NCBI RefSeq assembly: GCF_015207005.2
Contig: NZ_JADEXS020000001.1
Coordinates: 8,207,001-8,271,000 of the forward strand
Direction: 5' to 3'
Origin: Desmonostoc muscorum LEGE 12446
GTDB taxonomy: Bacteria > Cyanobacteriota > Cyanobacteriia > Cyanobacteriales > Nostocaceae
DNA: 64,000 nt
Positions 39,801 to 48,684 of this stretch are shown one piece after another; the stretch's first letter is position 1, and each line of letters opens with the position of its first letter. The position numbers were made by a program, and so were the translations under genes. Below the pieces are notes generated by a model. That model saw nothing but the letters and a program-made list of their open reading frames with translations. It had not been told where the DNA came from and did not search any database.

Positions 39801-40857
39801 CGCCTGCGTCCTCTGGGGAACCGATAACATCAAAACTTACGGCGAATCCCTAGCGCAAATTATGTGGATGGTGGGCGTGCGTCCAGTGCCCGATGCCTTG
39901 GGACGGGTGAACAAGTTGGAATTGATCTCCTTAGAAGAGTTGGGACGCCCCAGAATAGATGTAGTAATCAACTGTTCCGGTGTATTCCGCGACTTGTTCA
40001 TTAACCAAATGAACCTGCTAGACCAAGGCGTGAAGATGGCGGCTGAGGCAGATGAACCCTTAGAAATGAACTTTGTTCGCAAACATGCTTTGCAACAAGC
40101 CGAAGACATGGGAATTAATCTGCGTCAAGCAGCAACTCGCGTTTTCTCCAATGCTTCTGGTTCTTACTCGTCAAATATCAACTTGGCGGTAGAAAACAGC
40201 ACTTGGGACAGCGAAGCCGAGTTGCAGGAAATGTACCTCAACCGCAAATCCTTCGCCTTCAATTCCGATAACCCCGGAATCATGGACGAATCGCGGCAGA
40301 TTTTTGAAAGTACATTGAAAACTGCTGATGCAACTTTCCAAAACTTGGATTCTTCTGAGATTAGCTTAACGGACGTTTCCCATTACTTCGATTCCGATCC
40401 CACCAAATTAGTTGCAAGTCTGCGGGGTGATGGTAAAAAACCAGCATCTTATATTGCAGACACCACCACAGCCAACGCCCAAGTGCGGACATTATCAGAA
40501 ACCGTGCGCTTAGATGCCCGTACCAAATTGTTAAATCCCAAATGGTATGAGGGGATGCTGAATCACGGTTATGAAGGTGTGCGCGAACTCTCCAAGCGAT
40601 TAGTAAATACAATGGGTTGGAGTGCAACAGCCGGCGCTGTGGATAACTGGATTTACGAGGATACTAACGAAACCTTCATCAAAGATGAAGAAATGCAGAA
40701 ACGGTTAATGAACCTTAATCCTCATTCTTTCCGCAAAGTTGTATCAACTTTGTTGGAAGTGAATGGACGCGGTTATTGGGAGACTAGCGAGGAGAATTTA
40801 GATCGCCTACGTGAGTTGTACCAAGAAGTTGAAGACCGGATTGAAGGAATAGAATAG
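36871..40857 (+). CDS. chlH: Magnesium-protoporphyrin IX chelatase subunit H
   Basis: The large, porphyrin-binding subunit that inserts Mg2+ into protoporphyrin IX with ChlI and ChlD. 1328 aa from the ATG at 36871, exactly the usual length; the ORF reaches 81 codons further up but with no conserved sequence, and AAGGAG precedes this ATG. Family blocks are clear: [62 protein letters not shown] (His and Glu of the active centre), [19 protein letters not shown] and [19 protein letters not shown] cytosolic/thylakoid-associated complex. chlI and chlD are not in the window. Confidence 0.97.
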   Translation: MFTHVKSTIRHIAPDNLRGRNLIKVVYVVLESQYQSALSQAVRAINALHQELAIEISGYLIEELRDPENYKEFQRDMESANIFIASLIFIEDLAQKVVAAVEPHRDRLDVAVVFPSMPEVMRLSKMGSFSLAQLGQSKSAIAQFMRKRKEKSGAGFQDGMLKLLRTLPQVLKFLPMDKAQDARNFMLSFQYWLGGSPENLENFLLMLADKYVFKGLEKENFAPRTYQEPVVYPDMGIWHPLAPSMFEDVREYLNWYTARKDISSDLKDPLAPCIGLVLQRTHLVTGDDAHYVAMVQELEALGARVLPVFAGGLDFSKPVDAYFYEPNTNVQLIDAVISLTGFALVGGPARQDHPKAIESLKRLNRPYMVALPLVFQTTEEWMDSDLGLHPIQVALQIAIPELDGAIEPIILSGRDGTTGKAIALQDRMEAVAQRALKWANLRRKPKLDKKVAITVFSFPPDKGNVGTAAYLDVFGSIYEVMKALKNNGYDLPELPESAEALMQEVIHDAQAQYASPELNIAYKMSVPEYEALTPYSQRLEENWGPPPGHLNSDGQNLLIYGKQFGNVFIGVQPTFGYEGDPMRLLFSRSASPHHGFAAYYTYLEQVWQADAVLHFGTHGSLEFMPGKQMGMSGECYPDNLIGSIPNLYYYAANNPSEATIAKRRGYAETISYLTPPAENAGLYKGLKELSELIASYQTLKDTGRGVSIVNSIMDKCRIVNLDKDINLPETDARDMSADERDNIVGNVYRRLMEIESRLLPCGLHVIGKPPSAEEAIATLVNIASLDRQEEELVGLPRIIANSIGRNIDDIYHNNDKGILEDVQLLQDITLATRAAVSALVQEQTDANGRVSLVSRLNFFNMGKKEPWVEALHKLGYPKVDTALLKPLFEYLEFCLQQVCADNELGALLKGLEGEYVIPGPGGDPIRNPDVLPTGKNIHALDPQSIPTTAAVQSAKIVVDRLLARNKAENDGKWPETIACVLWGTDNIKTYGESLAQIMWMVGVRPVPDALGRVNKLELISLEELGRPRIDVVINCSGVFRDLFINQMNLLDQGVKMAAEADEPLEMNFVRKHALQQAEDMGINLRQAATRVFSNASGSYSSNINLAVENSTWDSEAELQEMYLNRKSFAFNSDNPGIMDESRQIFESTLKTADATFQNLDSSEISLTDVSHYFDSDPTKLVASLRGDGKKPASYIADTTTANAQVRTLSETVRLDARTKLLNPKWYEGMLNHGYEGVRELSKRLVNTMGWSATAGAVDNWIYEDTNETFIKDEEMQKRLMNLNPHSFRKVVSTLLEVNGRGYWETSEENLDRLRELYQEVEDRIEGIE

Positions 40858-40866
40858 GATTACATG

Positions 40867-40885
40867 GGCAGGCATAATGCCTGCC
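40867..40885 (+). terminator. Likely chlH terminator
   Basis: GGCAGGCA (40867-40874) pairs with TGCCTGCC (40878-40885) around a three-base loop, nine bases after the chlH stop, followed by TTAACTTTT. Confidence 0.65.
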
Positions 40886-40905
40886 TTAACTTTTCAATCC
40901 GAGAT

Positions 40906-41487
40906 ATGACTATGAATGCTTTAACCGTCAACCTTCAATCAGTATTGGAACTGACAGATGAGCAGTTTTTTAATCTATGTCAGGTAAACCGTGACTTGAG
41001 GTTTGAACGCACTGCTACGGGAGAATTAATAATCATGCCACCCACTGGAGGAGAAACTGGAAATCGTAATGGTAGACTAAATCAACAATTATTTAATTGG
41101 TCAGATACCGATGGTACTGGCATTGCTTTTGATTCTTCTACTTGTTTTAAATTACCTAATGGTGCAGATCGTTCGCCTGATGCTTCTTGGATAAAGTTAG
41201 AACGATGGGATGCTTTAACTGAAGAAGAAAAACAAAAGTTTCCCCCCATTTCTCCTGATTTTGTAATTGAGTTACTTTCGCCAAGTGATAGTTTGAAAGT
41301 TGCTCAGGAAAAGATGAGGGAATACATAGATAATGGTGTGCGTTTGGGTTGGTTAATTAATCGTAAATCTCGACAAGTGGAGATTTATCGACAAGGGAAA
41401 GAAGTTGAGGTGTTGGAATCGCCTGTTACTTTGTCAGGAGAAGATGTTTTACAGGGGTTTATTTTAAACCTTGAGGCGATTTGGTAA
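40906..41487 (+). CDS. Uma2-family (DUF820) putative nuclease
   Basis: 193 aa from the ATG at 40906; the frame begins earlier (40864) inside the chlH terminator, so the internal ATG is preferred. Family blocks: LTDEQFFNLCQVNRDLRFER, ELIIMPPTGGETGNRN, RSPDASWIKLERW (Asp), PDFVIELLSPSDSLKVAQEKM (Glu and Lys of the PD-(D/E)XK-like site), WLINRKSRQVEIY. All three positions are kept. 48 bp after chlH but separated by a terminator. Confidence 0.87.
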   Translation: MTMNALTVNLQSVLELTDEQFFNLCQVNRDLRFERTATGELIIMPPTGGETGNRNGRLNQQLFNWSDTDGTGIAFDSSTCFKLPNGADRSPDASWIKLERWDALTEEEKQKFPPISPDFVIELLSPSDSLKVAQEKMREYIDNGVRLGWLINRKSRQVEIYRQGKEVEVLESPVTLSGEDVLQGFILNLEAIW

Positions 41488-41671
41488 CTGAATAACAAAA
41501 CACAAAAGCCATGATAAATCTAGACGCAGTAGTACATTGAAGATTATGATTAGCTCCTGTATTAATATCATATTAATTGAGTAGACAATGCTAGATAAGG
41601 TTAACCAAATTATTAAGTAAGAAGTATTAATTATGGATAATTGGCAAGTTATTACTGATGATAGATTAGTA

Positions 41672-42801
41672 ATACCAATTTAATATGAAGCTGCATAGAA
41701 AAGAGCTTCTAAAATAAAGTTATAAGAAGAGATGGAAATCACCTGTTCAGATGTTAATTGCTCGAACAATTGTTGTAGGCGAGTGCGTAAGTCTTGCAAG
41801 TCAGAAAACAGTTCATTCTTGAGAGATTTTTTGAGAAACTGCCACAGCCTTTCAATGGGATTAAGCTCAGGAGCATGAGGTGGTTGCAGCAGGGGAATAA
41901 TATTTTCAGGCCAATTAATCGCACTACTGATATGAGCAGGAGCTTGGTCTATTTGTAAAATTGCATAATCTGAACCTAATTGTTGCGATAACCAGTCTAA
42001 AAACTGTTGAAAATAGTCACCATTGAGCTGCGGGTATTCTTGCTGAAAATGTTGTCCTGTTAATGGTTCAATTGCACCATAAATCCAAAAATTTTCTCTT
42101 TCCCATTTCACCGCTACAGTTGGTTTGACTCCAGGGGCCGTAATTACTTTTCCCGTTAAAGTTTTTAATCCCACCCTGGTTTCATCCTGACACAGATAAT
42201 GAATACACTTTCCTGGTGCTAGATGTTTTTCTAGCCTCTCGATAATGATACCGAGTTTTTTTTAAACTCAGATACTAACTTCTCATCCTGCTTATGGCTT
42301 TGCGGACGTGGTACTTTGAGTTTTGCTCCTAATTTATATCTCACTAACGCATATACTGTTGCATACTCTACTTCCAGCCCCTGTTCTTTTTTTAACCACT
42401 CCACTATTGCACCATAGCTACTAAAGCCTTTTCCTGTTTTTAACTCCTCTGTTAGTGCCGCGATCGCTACCTCATCAATTTTTCGTTTTGCTCCCGGAGC
42501 TTTTTTAATTTCTAATAATTCATCTAGTCCACCGACTCTATATCTTTGTAACCACCTTGTGACAGTTGATGTATCTAGAGCCAAGCGTTTTCCAATTTCT
42601 TGCTGTTCATGAACCTGCCCGTTTTTTATCCACCACAGCATCATCAGTTTTTCTTTCTGGTTTCCTACGTTGGCTGTTTGTAGACGTTTCTTTAGTTCTG
42701 CTTCGCTTTCTGCAATTTCAATCTTAAAAGGGCGGCTCATGCTTATTTTTATTTATCCAGTTTATTCACTCTATTATATGCAGCTTCATATAAAATTGGT
42801 A
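41672..42801 (-). mobile_element. IS630-family insertion sequence (Tc1/mariner-like)
   Basis: 1130 bp, bounded by 25-26-bp inverted ends: ATACCAATTTAATATGAAGCTGCATA at the left (positions 41672-41697) and its complement with one mismatch at the right (to 42801-42802). Flanking TA on both sides (41670-41671 and 42802-42803) is the TA target duplication expected for IS630. Inserted in a HigA-type antitoxin gene. The element appears recent since ends and transposase are intact. Confidence 0.9.
41680..42740 (-). CDS. IS630 transposase made by -1 frameshift (orfA-orfB)
   Basis: The first frame (42740 to 42231) has a helix-turn-helix (LALDTSTVTRWLQRYRVGGL) and linker. The second frame (41680 upward) holds the DDE part: LTGKVITAPGVKPTVAVKW, LQIDQAPAHISSAI (second Asp) and NPIERLWQFLKKSL (Glu). 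At 42256-42263 there is a run of eight A on the coding strand; reading one A twice joins the frames and gives EFKKKLGIIIERLEKHL. The first catalytic Asp (CQDETRVGL) exists only in the joined product: it lies upstream of the only ATG of the second frame (42174). Full length then about 350 aa, normal for IS630. Confidence 0.87.
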
Positions 42802-43130
42802 TAAGACCAATACATCCTGGTGAAGTAATTGCAGATATTTTAGATGATTTAGATATTAATACCGCAAATTTTGCAGATATTTTAGGAGTATCTAATCAAA
42901 CAATTCAGGAAGTTATTAATGGTCAAAGCTCAATTACAGTAGATATAGCAATACGTCTTGGTAAAGCTTTAGGAAATGGCCCAAGACTTTGGCTTAATCT
43001 TCAGCAAAAAGTCGATCTTTGGGATGCTTTGCAAAGCCATAAAGAAGAATATGAGCAAGTTATGACATTAGTTTAGAAGAAATTGTGAATAATTATTTTT
43101 TGAATAATTGAAATTCACAGCAAAATTATT

Positions 43131-43157
43131 TTAGGGTAGGCAATATGCTTGCCCTAA
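43131..43157 (-). terminator. Terminator-like hairpin after the PIN gene
   Basis: TTAGGGTAGGCA (43131-43142) and TGCTTGCCCTAA (43146-43157) pair with one or two mismatches. It lies 9 bases past the stop of the minus-strand PIN gene. Confidence 0.55.
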
Positions 43158-43165
43158 TCTCCCAT

Positions 43166-44323
43166 CTAAAAGAAACAAGAATCAAACTCCTCTTCAATCT
43201 CCTCAAATTCACCTGGCGTTAACACAATAGTTCCAATCAATCCATTTGGATCTAAGTCAACATTCTCAATAGTATTGAAGCACAAATTGTATGATTCATC
43301 TCTAAATAAAATAATTTCTAATTCAACAGGGGTTAAAACTTTCTGATGTAATTTCCCTTCAACTTTTTCAATACCATAATATGTATGATCTTCACTATCC
43401 CAATAAGCATATTCTGTACTATCATAGCTAATATAAGCAGTATAAATAATCTCAGTCTTTAGCTCAAAGGTAACAACGGGAGATTCAACTTCTTCATCAA
43501 TATCTACAATAGATTTATCAATAATTATTATCTCTTCTACTACTACTTCTATATATTCACTACCCAATTCAAAGTAACCATGTGCGAAGTCATCACTTAA
43601 AGAAAATTCTCTAGAGCTAAAACTATGTGATATTTCATTTTTAATTTCGCTCCAATTATCATCAAGTATTTTGTAACACAAATCTACTTCACTGGATTCT
43701 TGTTCTATAATCTCTGTTAACAATTTGTCAATGCTTTCTTTATAAATTAAATACTCACTCTGATTAGAAGCTTTCTCCCAATCATGATCGCCACTAATAA
43801 CATATATTTTTCTATTTTCAGTTTTAGCTTTTTCTTCTATTGCAGCTATGGCAAATGCATCAGGAAATTCATGTTTCTTTTGACCATTTTTAAAAGGAGG
43901 AAGTATTTTAAAGTATTTAGTAAAAATATATTCTGCTGAAACAGCATCTATTCCTAATATCTCCATTTTTGATTTTTTTATAAACTCGTTGAATTGTTCT
44001 TTTAACTCATTAGATAGTTCATCGTTATTTAAAGATAAATTTAACAATTTTTGAAATATAAGAGAATTATAGATAATCTTAGCCTGTTTACGAAAATCTT
44101 TGTGGAGATTTTTAAATGCTGATGAAGCTTGTTGCGTTAGATGCTCAATATGAGCCATCACTTCTTGCTGTGTAACTGTAGTCAAATATAGACAAATTTT
44201 TTCATCTTGAACTAACTCTATAAGTTTTGTGAAGGCTCTAGATTGATAGTTAAAGTTTTCCCTATCAAATACTTCTGTATCTAAAGCAACTAAACGAATA
44301 GGTTGTCTGATTCTTTGTGTCAT
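43166..44323 (-). CDS. PIN-domain protein with acidic C-terminal domain
   Basis: 385 aa. Residues 1-195 form a PIN-like RNase fold of the DUF4935 type: LVALDTEVF (first Asp), TTVTQQEVMAH (Glu), EFPDAFAIAAI (Asp) and VISGDHDW (last acidic pair). Residues 215-385 are an acidic, beta-rich domain of unknown type with many Glu and Tyr (EYIEVVVEEIIIIDKS; EFEEIEEEFDSCFF). VapC toxins are ~130 aa, so this is not a simple VapC; C-terminal domain may bind RNA or a partner. AT-rich, in the accessory stretch; no antitoxin adjoins it. Confidence 0.75.
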   Translation of the reverse strand: MTQRIRQPIRLVALDTEVFDRENFNYQSRAFTKLIELVQDEKICLYLTTVTQQEVMAHIEHLTQQASSAFKNLHKDFRKQAKIIYNSLIFQKLLNLSLNNDELSNELKEQFNEFIKKSKMEILGIDAVSAEYIFTKYFKILPPFKNGQKKHEFPDAFAIAAIEEKAKTENRKIYVISGDHDWEKASNQSEYLIYKESIDKLLTEIIEQESSEVDLCYKILDDNWSEIKNEISHSFSSREFSLSDDFAHGYFELGSEYIEVVVEEIIIIDKSIVDIDEEVESPVVTFELKTEIIYTAYISYDSTEYAYWDSEDHTYYGIEKVEGKLHQKVLTPVELEIILFRDESYNLCFNTIENVDLDPNGLIGTIVLTPGEFEEIEEEFDSCFF

Positions 44324-44400
44324 TTATTTCTGTATATTTACTAAATGCTTTTAATACCTTACATATTTTATACTTTATATTAAAAATTGGCTGCTGGTGA

Positions 44401-44484
44401 AACCCAGAAGAAATCTTAGAATCATATCGGTAACTCACACATGAAGTAATTCAAGCAGCTCTTGATGAATGCCTAACTATAAAT
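44401..44484 (+). pseudogene. DUF433-like antitoxin remnant
   Basis: The frame reads NPEEILESYR, stop, LTHEVIQAALDECLTINK. DUF433 antitoxins have E-E-I-L/A-x-x-Y-P-x-L-T-x-E-x-I-x-A-A-L at their C-terminus. A stop codon replaces the position of Pro. Short, hence uncertain. Confidence 0.4.
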
Positions 44485-44608
44485 AAAGTGATCGCACTCA
44501 CTCTTCCACAACCAGCGATCGCTTTATTTTTGAGGTTTTCAGCAAGGCGTAGGCGTAGACCGTCGTAGACATCGCTCCTCATAAACTATCGAAGCATAAA
44601 ATTAAAGC

Positions 44609-44719
44609 ATGACTATTCATAAAACGGATATGCTAAAAACGCTTTGGGCTACTGTTCGGCATGGAAAAATCGAATTGCTGGAGTCAGAGGAATTACCGGA
44701 AGGGACAGCGCCTAATTAA
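44609..44719 (+). pseudogene. Truncated small antitoxin-like reading frame
   Basis: 36 residues, MTIHKTDMLKTLWATVRHGK then IELLESEELPEGTAPN and stop. The layout matches short cyanobacterial antitoxin-like proteins whose homologues continue with Q/V-V-T-x-L. A fragment with the same ending (EEGTALLE) lies at 54747-54818. Confidence 0.4.
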
Positions 44720-44889
44720 TCAACTTTTCAATATTGAAATAACGACAGTTAGAGCGTTGAGATGGAAGGGAAATAAATGATAACTCTGTTTGTTGAAGTT
44801 GATGTCGGCACTGGTTACATTTTTGGATGAAAGATTGATATTTATCTTCTGAATTCTGTTAGATAAAATACTTAATATATCTTTTTTAT

Positions 44890-45057
44890 TTATACATCAC
44901 ATTCCACAGAATTTGAACCTAAATCCCAAATAGAAGATGTTTGTTTGATGCTAGTAATAATAATTTTTCCATTTTCTTGAATAATCTCAAATTCTTGGTT
45001 TTCTCCTAATAGTTCTTTAGGGATTAATAAGCCTTTTTTTGTTGCTGTTAATTTCAT
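44890..45057 (-). CDS. Small AbrB/MazE-like antitoxin
   Basis: 55 aa, ATG at 45055-45057 with GAGG ribosome site 11-14 bases upstream. MKLTATKKGLLIPKELLGEN followed by EFEIIQENGKIIITS is the swapped-hairpin (AbrB/MazE) fold seen in VapB-type antitoxins. C-terminus SIWDLGSNSVECDV would contact the toxin: G-S-N-x-V is typical of cyanobacterial VapB relatives. No toxin gene follows, since downstream DNA is non-coding; an orphan antitoxin. Confidence 0.7.
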   Translation of the reverse strand: MKLTATKKGLLIPKELLGENQEFEIIQENGKIIITSIKQTSSIWDLGSNSVECDV

Positions 45058-45107
45058 ATTTAATTACCTCGATTTATTTTGTAAGTTAATCAAATGAATT
45101 TGCTTTA

Positions 45108-45129
45108 GGGCGGGCAAGATGCCCACCCC
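45108..45129 (-). terminator. Terminator-like hairpin after the catalase gene
   Basis: GGGCGGGCA/TGCCCACCC arms (45108-45129) fold with a G-T pair, 16 bases past the catalase stop on the minus strand. Confidence 0.55.
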
Positions 45130-45145
45130 ACAAAATTGGATAAGG

Positions 45146-46639
45146 TTACCAGTTACCTACAGGTTGAGCAGTAGCACCGAACATTGAAGGATCGATCGCA
45201 ATGCCTAACCCTTCAGCGACACGAAGACCATAAGAAACATCTGCTCTAAAGAAATGGCAAAGTTGGCGCATTTGAATGTCTTGCCTTGCTTGGCTGAGAG
45301 TACCAACGATATTTTGCACAAGACGCTCTTGCTGTTCGGGAGTCATTAACCGATAGAGGTCGCCTGCTTGGGTATAATCGTCGTTTCCTTCACGATGATT
45401 GTAGCGATCAACTGTGACATCGCCCAAATGACTAGGTGGTTCTGCATAAGCTGGATTTTCTTTGGGCGTACCCTCAGCACTATTGGGTTCATAGTTAGGA
45501 ACGCTACCGCCGTTGTTCCCCGATGCCATAAAGCCATCTCGCTGATAATGCATCACTGGACATTTGGGTTGGTTGACTGGTAGTTGCTGATAGTTACCAC
45601 CCAAGCGATACCGTTGAGCATCTGGGTAAGAAAAGATCCGAGCTTGAAGCATTTTGTCTGGAGAAAAACTAACGCCAGGAACCACTGCACTAGGACTAAA
45701 AGCGGCTTGTTCAACTTCGGCGAAATAATTCTCTGGGTTACGATTTAGCTCTAATATCCCGACTTCGATTAAAGGATATTCTGAGTGCTTCCAAACTTTT
45801 GTCAAGTCAAAGGGATTATCTCGATGTTTTGATGCTTGCTCGTCAGTCATCACTTGAATACACATCCGCCATTTGGGATAATCTCCTTGAGCGATCGCTG
45901 CAAATAAATCACGAGTCGCATGATCGGGATCTTCTCCCTTAAGCTTGCCCGATTCCTCCTCTGTTAAAGTTTGATGTCCTTGCAAGGTCTTAAAGTGAAA
46001 TTTACACCAAACGCAATCGCCTTCAGCATTAATTAAGCTAAAGGTATGGCTACCAAAGCCGTCCATGTGTCGATAGGTTTTGGGAATTCCCCGATCTGAA
46101 AACAGGATCGTTACCTGGTGGAGTGATTCCGGACTCAGTGACCAAAAATCCCATTTTGCATTGTGATCTTTGCAATTCGTTTGGGGATTCCGTTTTTGGG
46201 TATGGATGAAATCAGGAAACTTCAGTGGGTCACGGATGAAGAAAATCGGAGTATTGTTACCTGTAATATCCCAGTTGCCTTCTTCTGTGTAAAACTTGAT
46301 GGCAAAACCTCTAGGATCGCGTTCCGCATCTGCTGAACCCTTTTCTCCGCCAACCGTAGAAAAACGCAGCAAGAATTCTGTTTTCTTGCCAATCTCAGAA
46401 AAAAGTTTGGCTTTGCTGTAGCGTGTGATATCGTTAGTTACCGTAAAAGTACCAAAAGCAGCGGCACCTTTGGCATGGACAACTCTTTCAGGAATACGTT
46501 CTCTGTTGAAATGAGCCAGCTTTTCTATCAGGTGAAAATCCTGCATTAATACAGGGCCACGTGCGCCCGCAGTCAGTGAGTTCTGGTTATCCGCAACAGG
46601 GATACCGTCAGCAGTTGTCAAGTTTTGGGGTTCAGTCAT
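45146..46639 (-). CDS. Haem catalase (small-subunit, clade 3)
   Basis: 497 aa. Splits H2O2 to water and oxygen. Catalytic His55 in the [16 protein letters not shown] block, active-site Asn in the [11 protein letters not shown] block, and the haem-ligand Tyr in [15 protein letters not shown] clade-3 length and the lack of the ~200-residue C-terminal domain of KatE point to a small-subunit catalase. Nostoc genomes often lack a monofunctional haem catalase or have few, so its activity is worth note. Lies next to the ebo locus but in a separate unit behind a MITE. Confidence 0.94.
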   Translation of the reverse strand: MTEPQNLTTADGIPVADNQNSLTAGARGPVLMQDFHLIEKLAHFNRERIPERVVHAKGAAAFGTFTVTNDITRYSKAKLFSEIGKKTEFLLRFSTVGGEKGSADAERDPRGFAIKFYTEEGNWDITGNNTPIFFIRDPLKFPDFIHTQKRNPQTNCKDHNAKWDFWSLSPESLHQVTILFSDRGIPKTYRHMDGFGSHTFSLINAEGDCVWCKFHFKTLQGHQTLTEEESGKLKGEDPDHATRDLFAAIAQGDYPKWRMCIQVMTDEQASKHRDNPFDLTKVWKHSEYPLIEVGILELNRNPENYFAEVEQAAFSPSAVVPGVSFSPDKMLQARIFSYPDAQRYRLGGNYQQLPVNQPKCPVMHYQRDGFMASGNNGGSVPNYEPNSAEGTPKENPAYAEPPSHLGDVTVDRYNHREGNDDYTQAGDLYRLMTPEQQERLVQNIVGTLSQARQDIQMRQLCHFFRADVSYGLRVAEGLGIAIDPSMFGATAQPVGNW

Positions 46640-47079
46640 GGGTGAAGAAGTTCTCCATTAAGTTAGTCAAATTGCCCACAGTATATTTTAGTCAGTAGAT
46701 AGACGGATGCCTACCGATACAAAATATTAAATCATAGTCATTTCGACTTCATATATAAAGCATACTCGAAATGACTACGATTTACAAGAAATTTTTTGTA
46801 TTTTTGGAGAATCGCTTGTAGGGTAGCACCGCTGTGATATGTGTCAACTTAAGCTTAAACGCTTGTCCCACAAATGTTTTACCCCCCTTAATCCCCCCTT
46901 GGAAAGGGGGGAAAAAAGAATTTAGTTCCCTCCCCTTTACAAGGGGAGGGTTAGGGTGGGGTAAAACGTATGTGGGACAAGCGTTTAAGCTTAAGTTGAC
47001 ACCTATCACAGCGGTGCTACCCTACCGATGAATGTGTAGGATGTAAATATGCGATATATCGTGTCTCTACATTTTCATT
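46640..47079. other. Catalase-eboF intergenic region with a 208-bp MITE
   Basis: 440 bp between the catalase start and eboF end. The MITE at 46818-47025 fills the middle; the left 170 bp probably carry the catalase promoter (no motif identified). Confidence 0.7.
46818..47025. mobile_element. 208-bp MITE-like element with ~65-bp inverted ends
   Basis: The left arm GTAGGGTAGCACCGCTGTGA..., continuing TGTCAACTTAAGCTTAAACG, is the inverted copy of the right arm (CGTTTAAGCTTAAGTTGACA ... TCACAGCGGTGCTACCCTAC) over about 65 bases with few mismatches. The centre holds CCCCCTT and AAAGGGGGG blocks that also pair. No coding capacity. Confidence 0.85.
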
Positions 47080-48456
47080 TCAAGTACTTAAATGTTTGAG
47101 AATCAACGAGCAAACATCTGTGGCCTCAATTAAGTTGGTATCAACTAGGTGAGTTTGATGGGTAATAAATAGAGGTCCTTCATCAACAGAAGTGGTAATA
47201 TGACCGTGAGAGCCACGTACTAAGGAAGCATCCACAGGAATCACATCCATGAGGTAGCGAAAACCCAGTTGTTTCTTAAGTAGCTTGAGAGCGATTTTTC
47301 CTTGGGGAAATTTAATTTGGGGATCGAGGAAAAGTTCTACTGGATCGTAGCCGGGTTTGCGGTGAATATCTACGGTTCTGGCAAAATCAGGGGCTTTGTT
47401 ATCGTCTAGCCAATAATAATAGGTGAACCAAGTATCGGGGCTGGCGATCGCCACTAACTCTCCCGATCTAGGATGATTAAGGTGGTAGGCTTGTTTACCT
47501 TGTTCATCCAATACTTGGGCTACGCCTTCAGTGGCTTCTAAAAGCGATCGTACTTTCGGGATGTAAGCCGGATCGTTCACATATACATGAGCAATTTGGT
47601 GATCGGCAACGGCAAAGGCAATACTAGCACCAAAATCGAGTAGTTCTCGTCCCAATTCTTCCCGCACTGCAATTAAATTATTTTCCCGTAACACGCGGTT
47701 CAAATCTACTGCTTTATTAACTGGGGTAATGCCATACTCAGAAAGAATAATTATCTGAGTATTTCGTGCTTGATAATATTCAATTAAATCACCACAAACA
47801 GCATCAATTTCTTGTAAATCTGCTTGGATGTGTTTTTCATCGTGACCAAATTTTTGCAGACAATAATCTAAATGTGGCAGATAAACTAGTGATAATGTCG
47901 GGCTATAACGTTCCTCAATCCATTTGGCGGAATCAGCGATCCATTGACTAGAATTAATTGAAGTTTTTGGTCCCCAAAAATCGAACAAAGGGAATTGACC
48001 TAAATCAGATTGAATTGGCGATCGCACATCACTAGGATGGGTATAAATATCAGGTAATTTTCTCCCATCTGCGGGATACATTGGGCGCGGTGTAATGGCA
48101 TAATCTACTGAAGAATACATATTGTACCACCAAAAAAGGTTGGCACAAGTGAAGTTTGGATCGATTGATTTAGCGATGTCCCAAACTTTGGGAGCCTGCA
48201 CTAATTTATTAGATTGTCGCCAAAATTTTACTTCACATTCATCGCGGAAGTACCAACCATTAGCAACAATTCCATGTTCATCAGGCAGTTTTCCTGTTAA
48301 ATAAGTAGCTTGAACAGAACAAGTTACAGCAGGTAAAACTGTTTTGATTGGAACTACTTGGCCAATAGCCGCCCACGCAGATAAAAACGGCGTGTTTTTT
48401 CCTAGTAAGCTAGGCGTTAATCCTACGACATTTAAAATAACGGTTTTTTTCATCAA
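47080..48456 (-). CDS. eboF: EboF, alkaline phosphatase/phosphodiesterase superfamily
   Basis: 458 aa of the nucleotide pyrophosphatase/phosphodiesterase type. N-terminal nucleophile region VLPAVTCSVQATYLTGKLP, HLDYCLQKFG, IILSEYGITP and RGSHGHIT. Compared with active NPPs, the first metal-binding Asp position reads LNVVGLT and the SDHG motif reads SEYG, so two-metal chemistry may be altered; both traits may be normal for EboF. No signal peptide. In the ebo cluster EboF is thought to act with EboE on a sugar-derived or lipid-linked intermediate, but its reaction is not established. Last gene of the minus-strand ebo run. Confidence 0.88.
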   Translation of the reverse strand: MMKKTVILNVVGLTPSLLGKNTPFLSAWAAIGQVVPIKTVLPAVTCSVQATYLTGKLPDEHGIVANGWYFRDECEVKFWRQSNKLVQAPKVWDIAKSIDPNFTCANLFWWYNMYSSVDYAITPRPMYPADGRKLPDIYTHPSDVRSPIQSDLGQFPLFDFWGPKTSINSSQWIADSAKWIEERYSPTLSLVYLPHLDYCLQKFGHDEKHIQADLQEIDAVCGDLIEYYQARNTQIIILSEYGITPVNKAVDLNRVLRENNLIAVREELGRELLDFGASIAFAVADHQIAHVYVNDPAYIPKVRSLLEATEGVAQVLDEQGKQAYHLNHPRSGELVAIASPDTWFTYYYWLDDNKAPDFARTVDIHRKPGYDPVELFLDPQIKFPQGKIALKLLKKQLGFRYLMDVIPVDASLVRGSHGHITTSVDEGPLFITHQTHLVDTNLIEATDVCSLILKHLST

Positions 48457-48565
48457 CTTAATTTCCCCTTAATTGGCAGGCAGGTAGTTAGTTCTGTAAT
48501 ACGAATTCTGTATGAAGATGCGCCAAACTAAATGAGAAACGAACCGCAAAGGGCGCAAAGGACAC

Positions 48566-48614
<49 letters not shown>

Positions 48615-48684
48615 ATTAAGCCAAGAAAATTTGGCACAGCCTCACATATAAATGGTAGAAGTATTCAGGAGCTTAGGTATCAAA

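Larger units (their letters stand above)
41633..43076 (+). pseudogene. HigA-family antitoxin gene split by the IS630 element
   Basis: The 5' part (41633-41671) encodes MDNWQVITDDRLV; the 3' part (42804-43076) continues RPIHPGEVIADILDDLDINT, then GVSNQTIQEVINGQSSITVD (helix-turn-helix) and LGNGPRLWLNLQQKVDLWDA up to a stop. Joining the flanks with a single TA restores one 103-codon frame, and the join gives the expected RPIHPGE start of HigA/VapI Xre antitoxins. No toxin gene is seen just upstream (41488-41632). Because the 3' part lacks a start codon, expression is unlikely while the element is present. Confidence 0.85.
44324..44889. other. Gene-graveyard region with antitoxin-like remnants
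   Basis: 566 bp with no intact gene. 44401-44484 and 44609-44719 are remnants (below). 44550-44580 holds a GCGTAGGCGTAGACCGTCGTAGA repeat. Confidence 0.6.

Noticed and set aside
45146..46639. Catalase as part of the ebo operon.
   Set aside because: Same strand but separated by 440 bp with a strong hairpin element; no evidence of linkage.
46782..47031. Open frames on both strands across the 208-bp MITE.
   Set aside because: Such frames come from the symmetrical inverted arms and are repeated-element artefacts.
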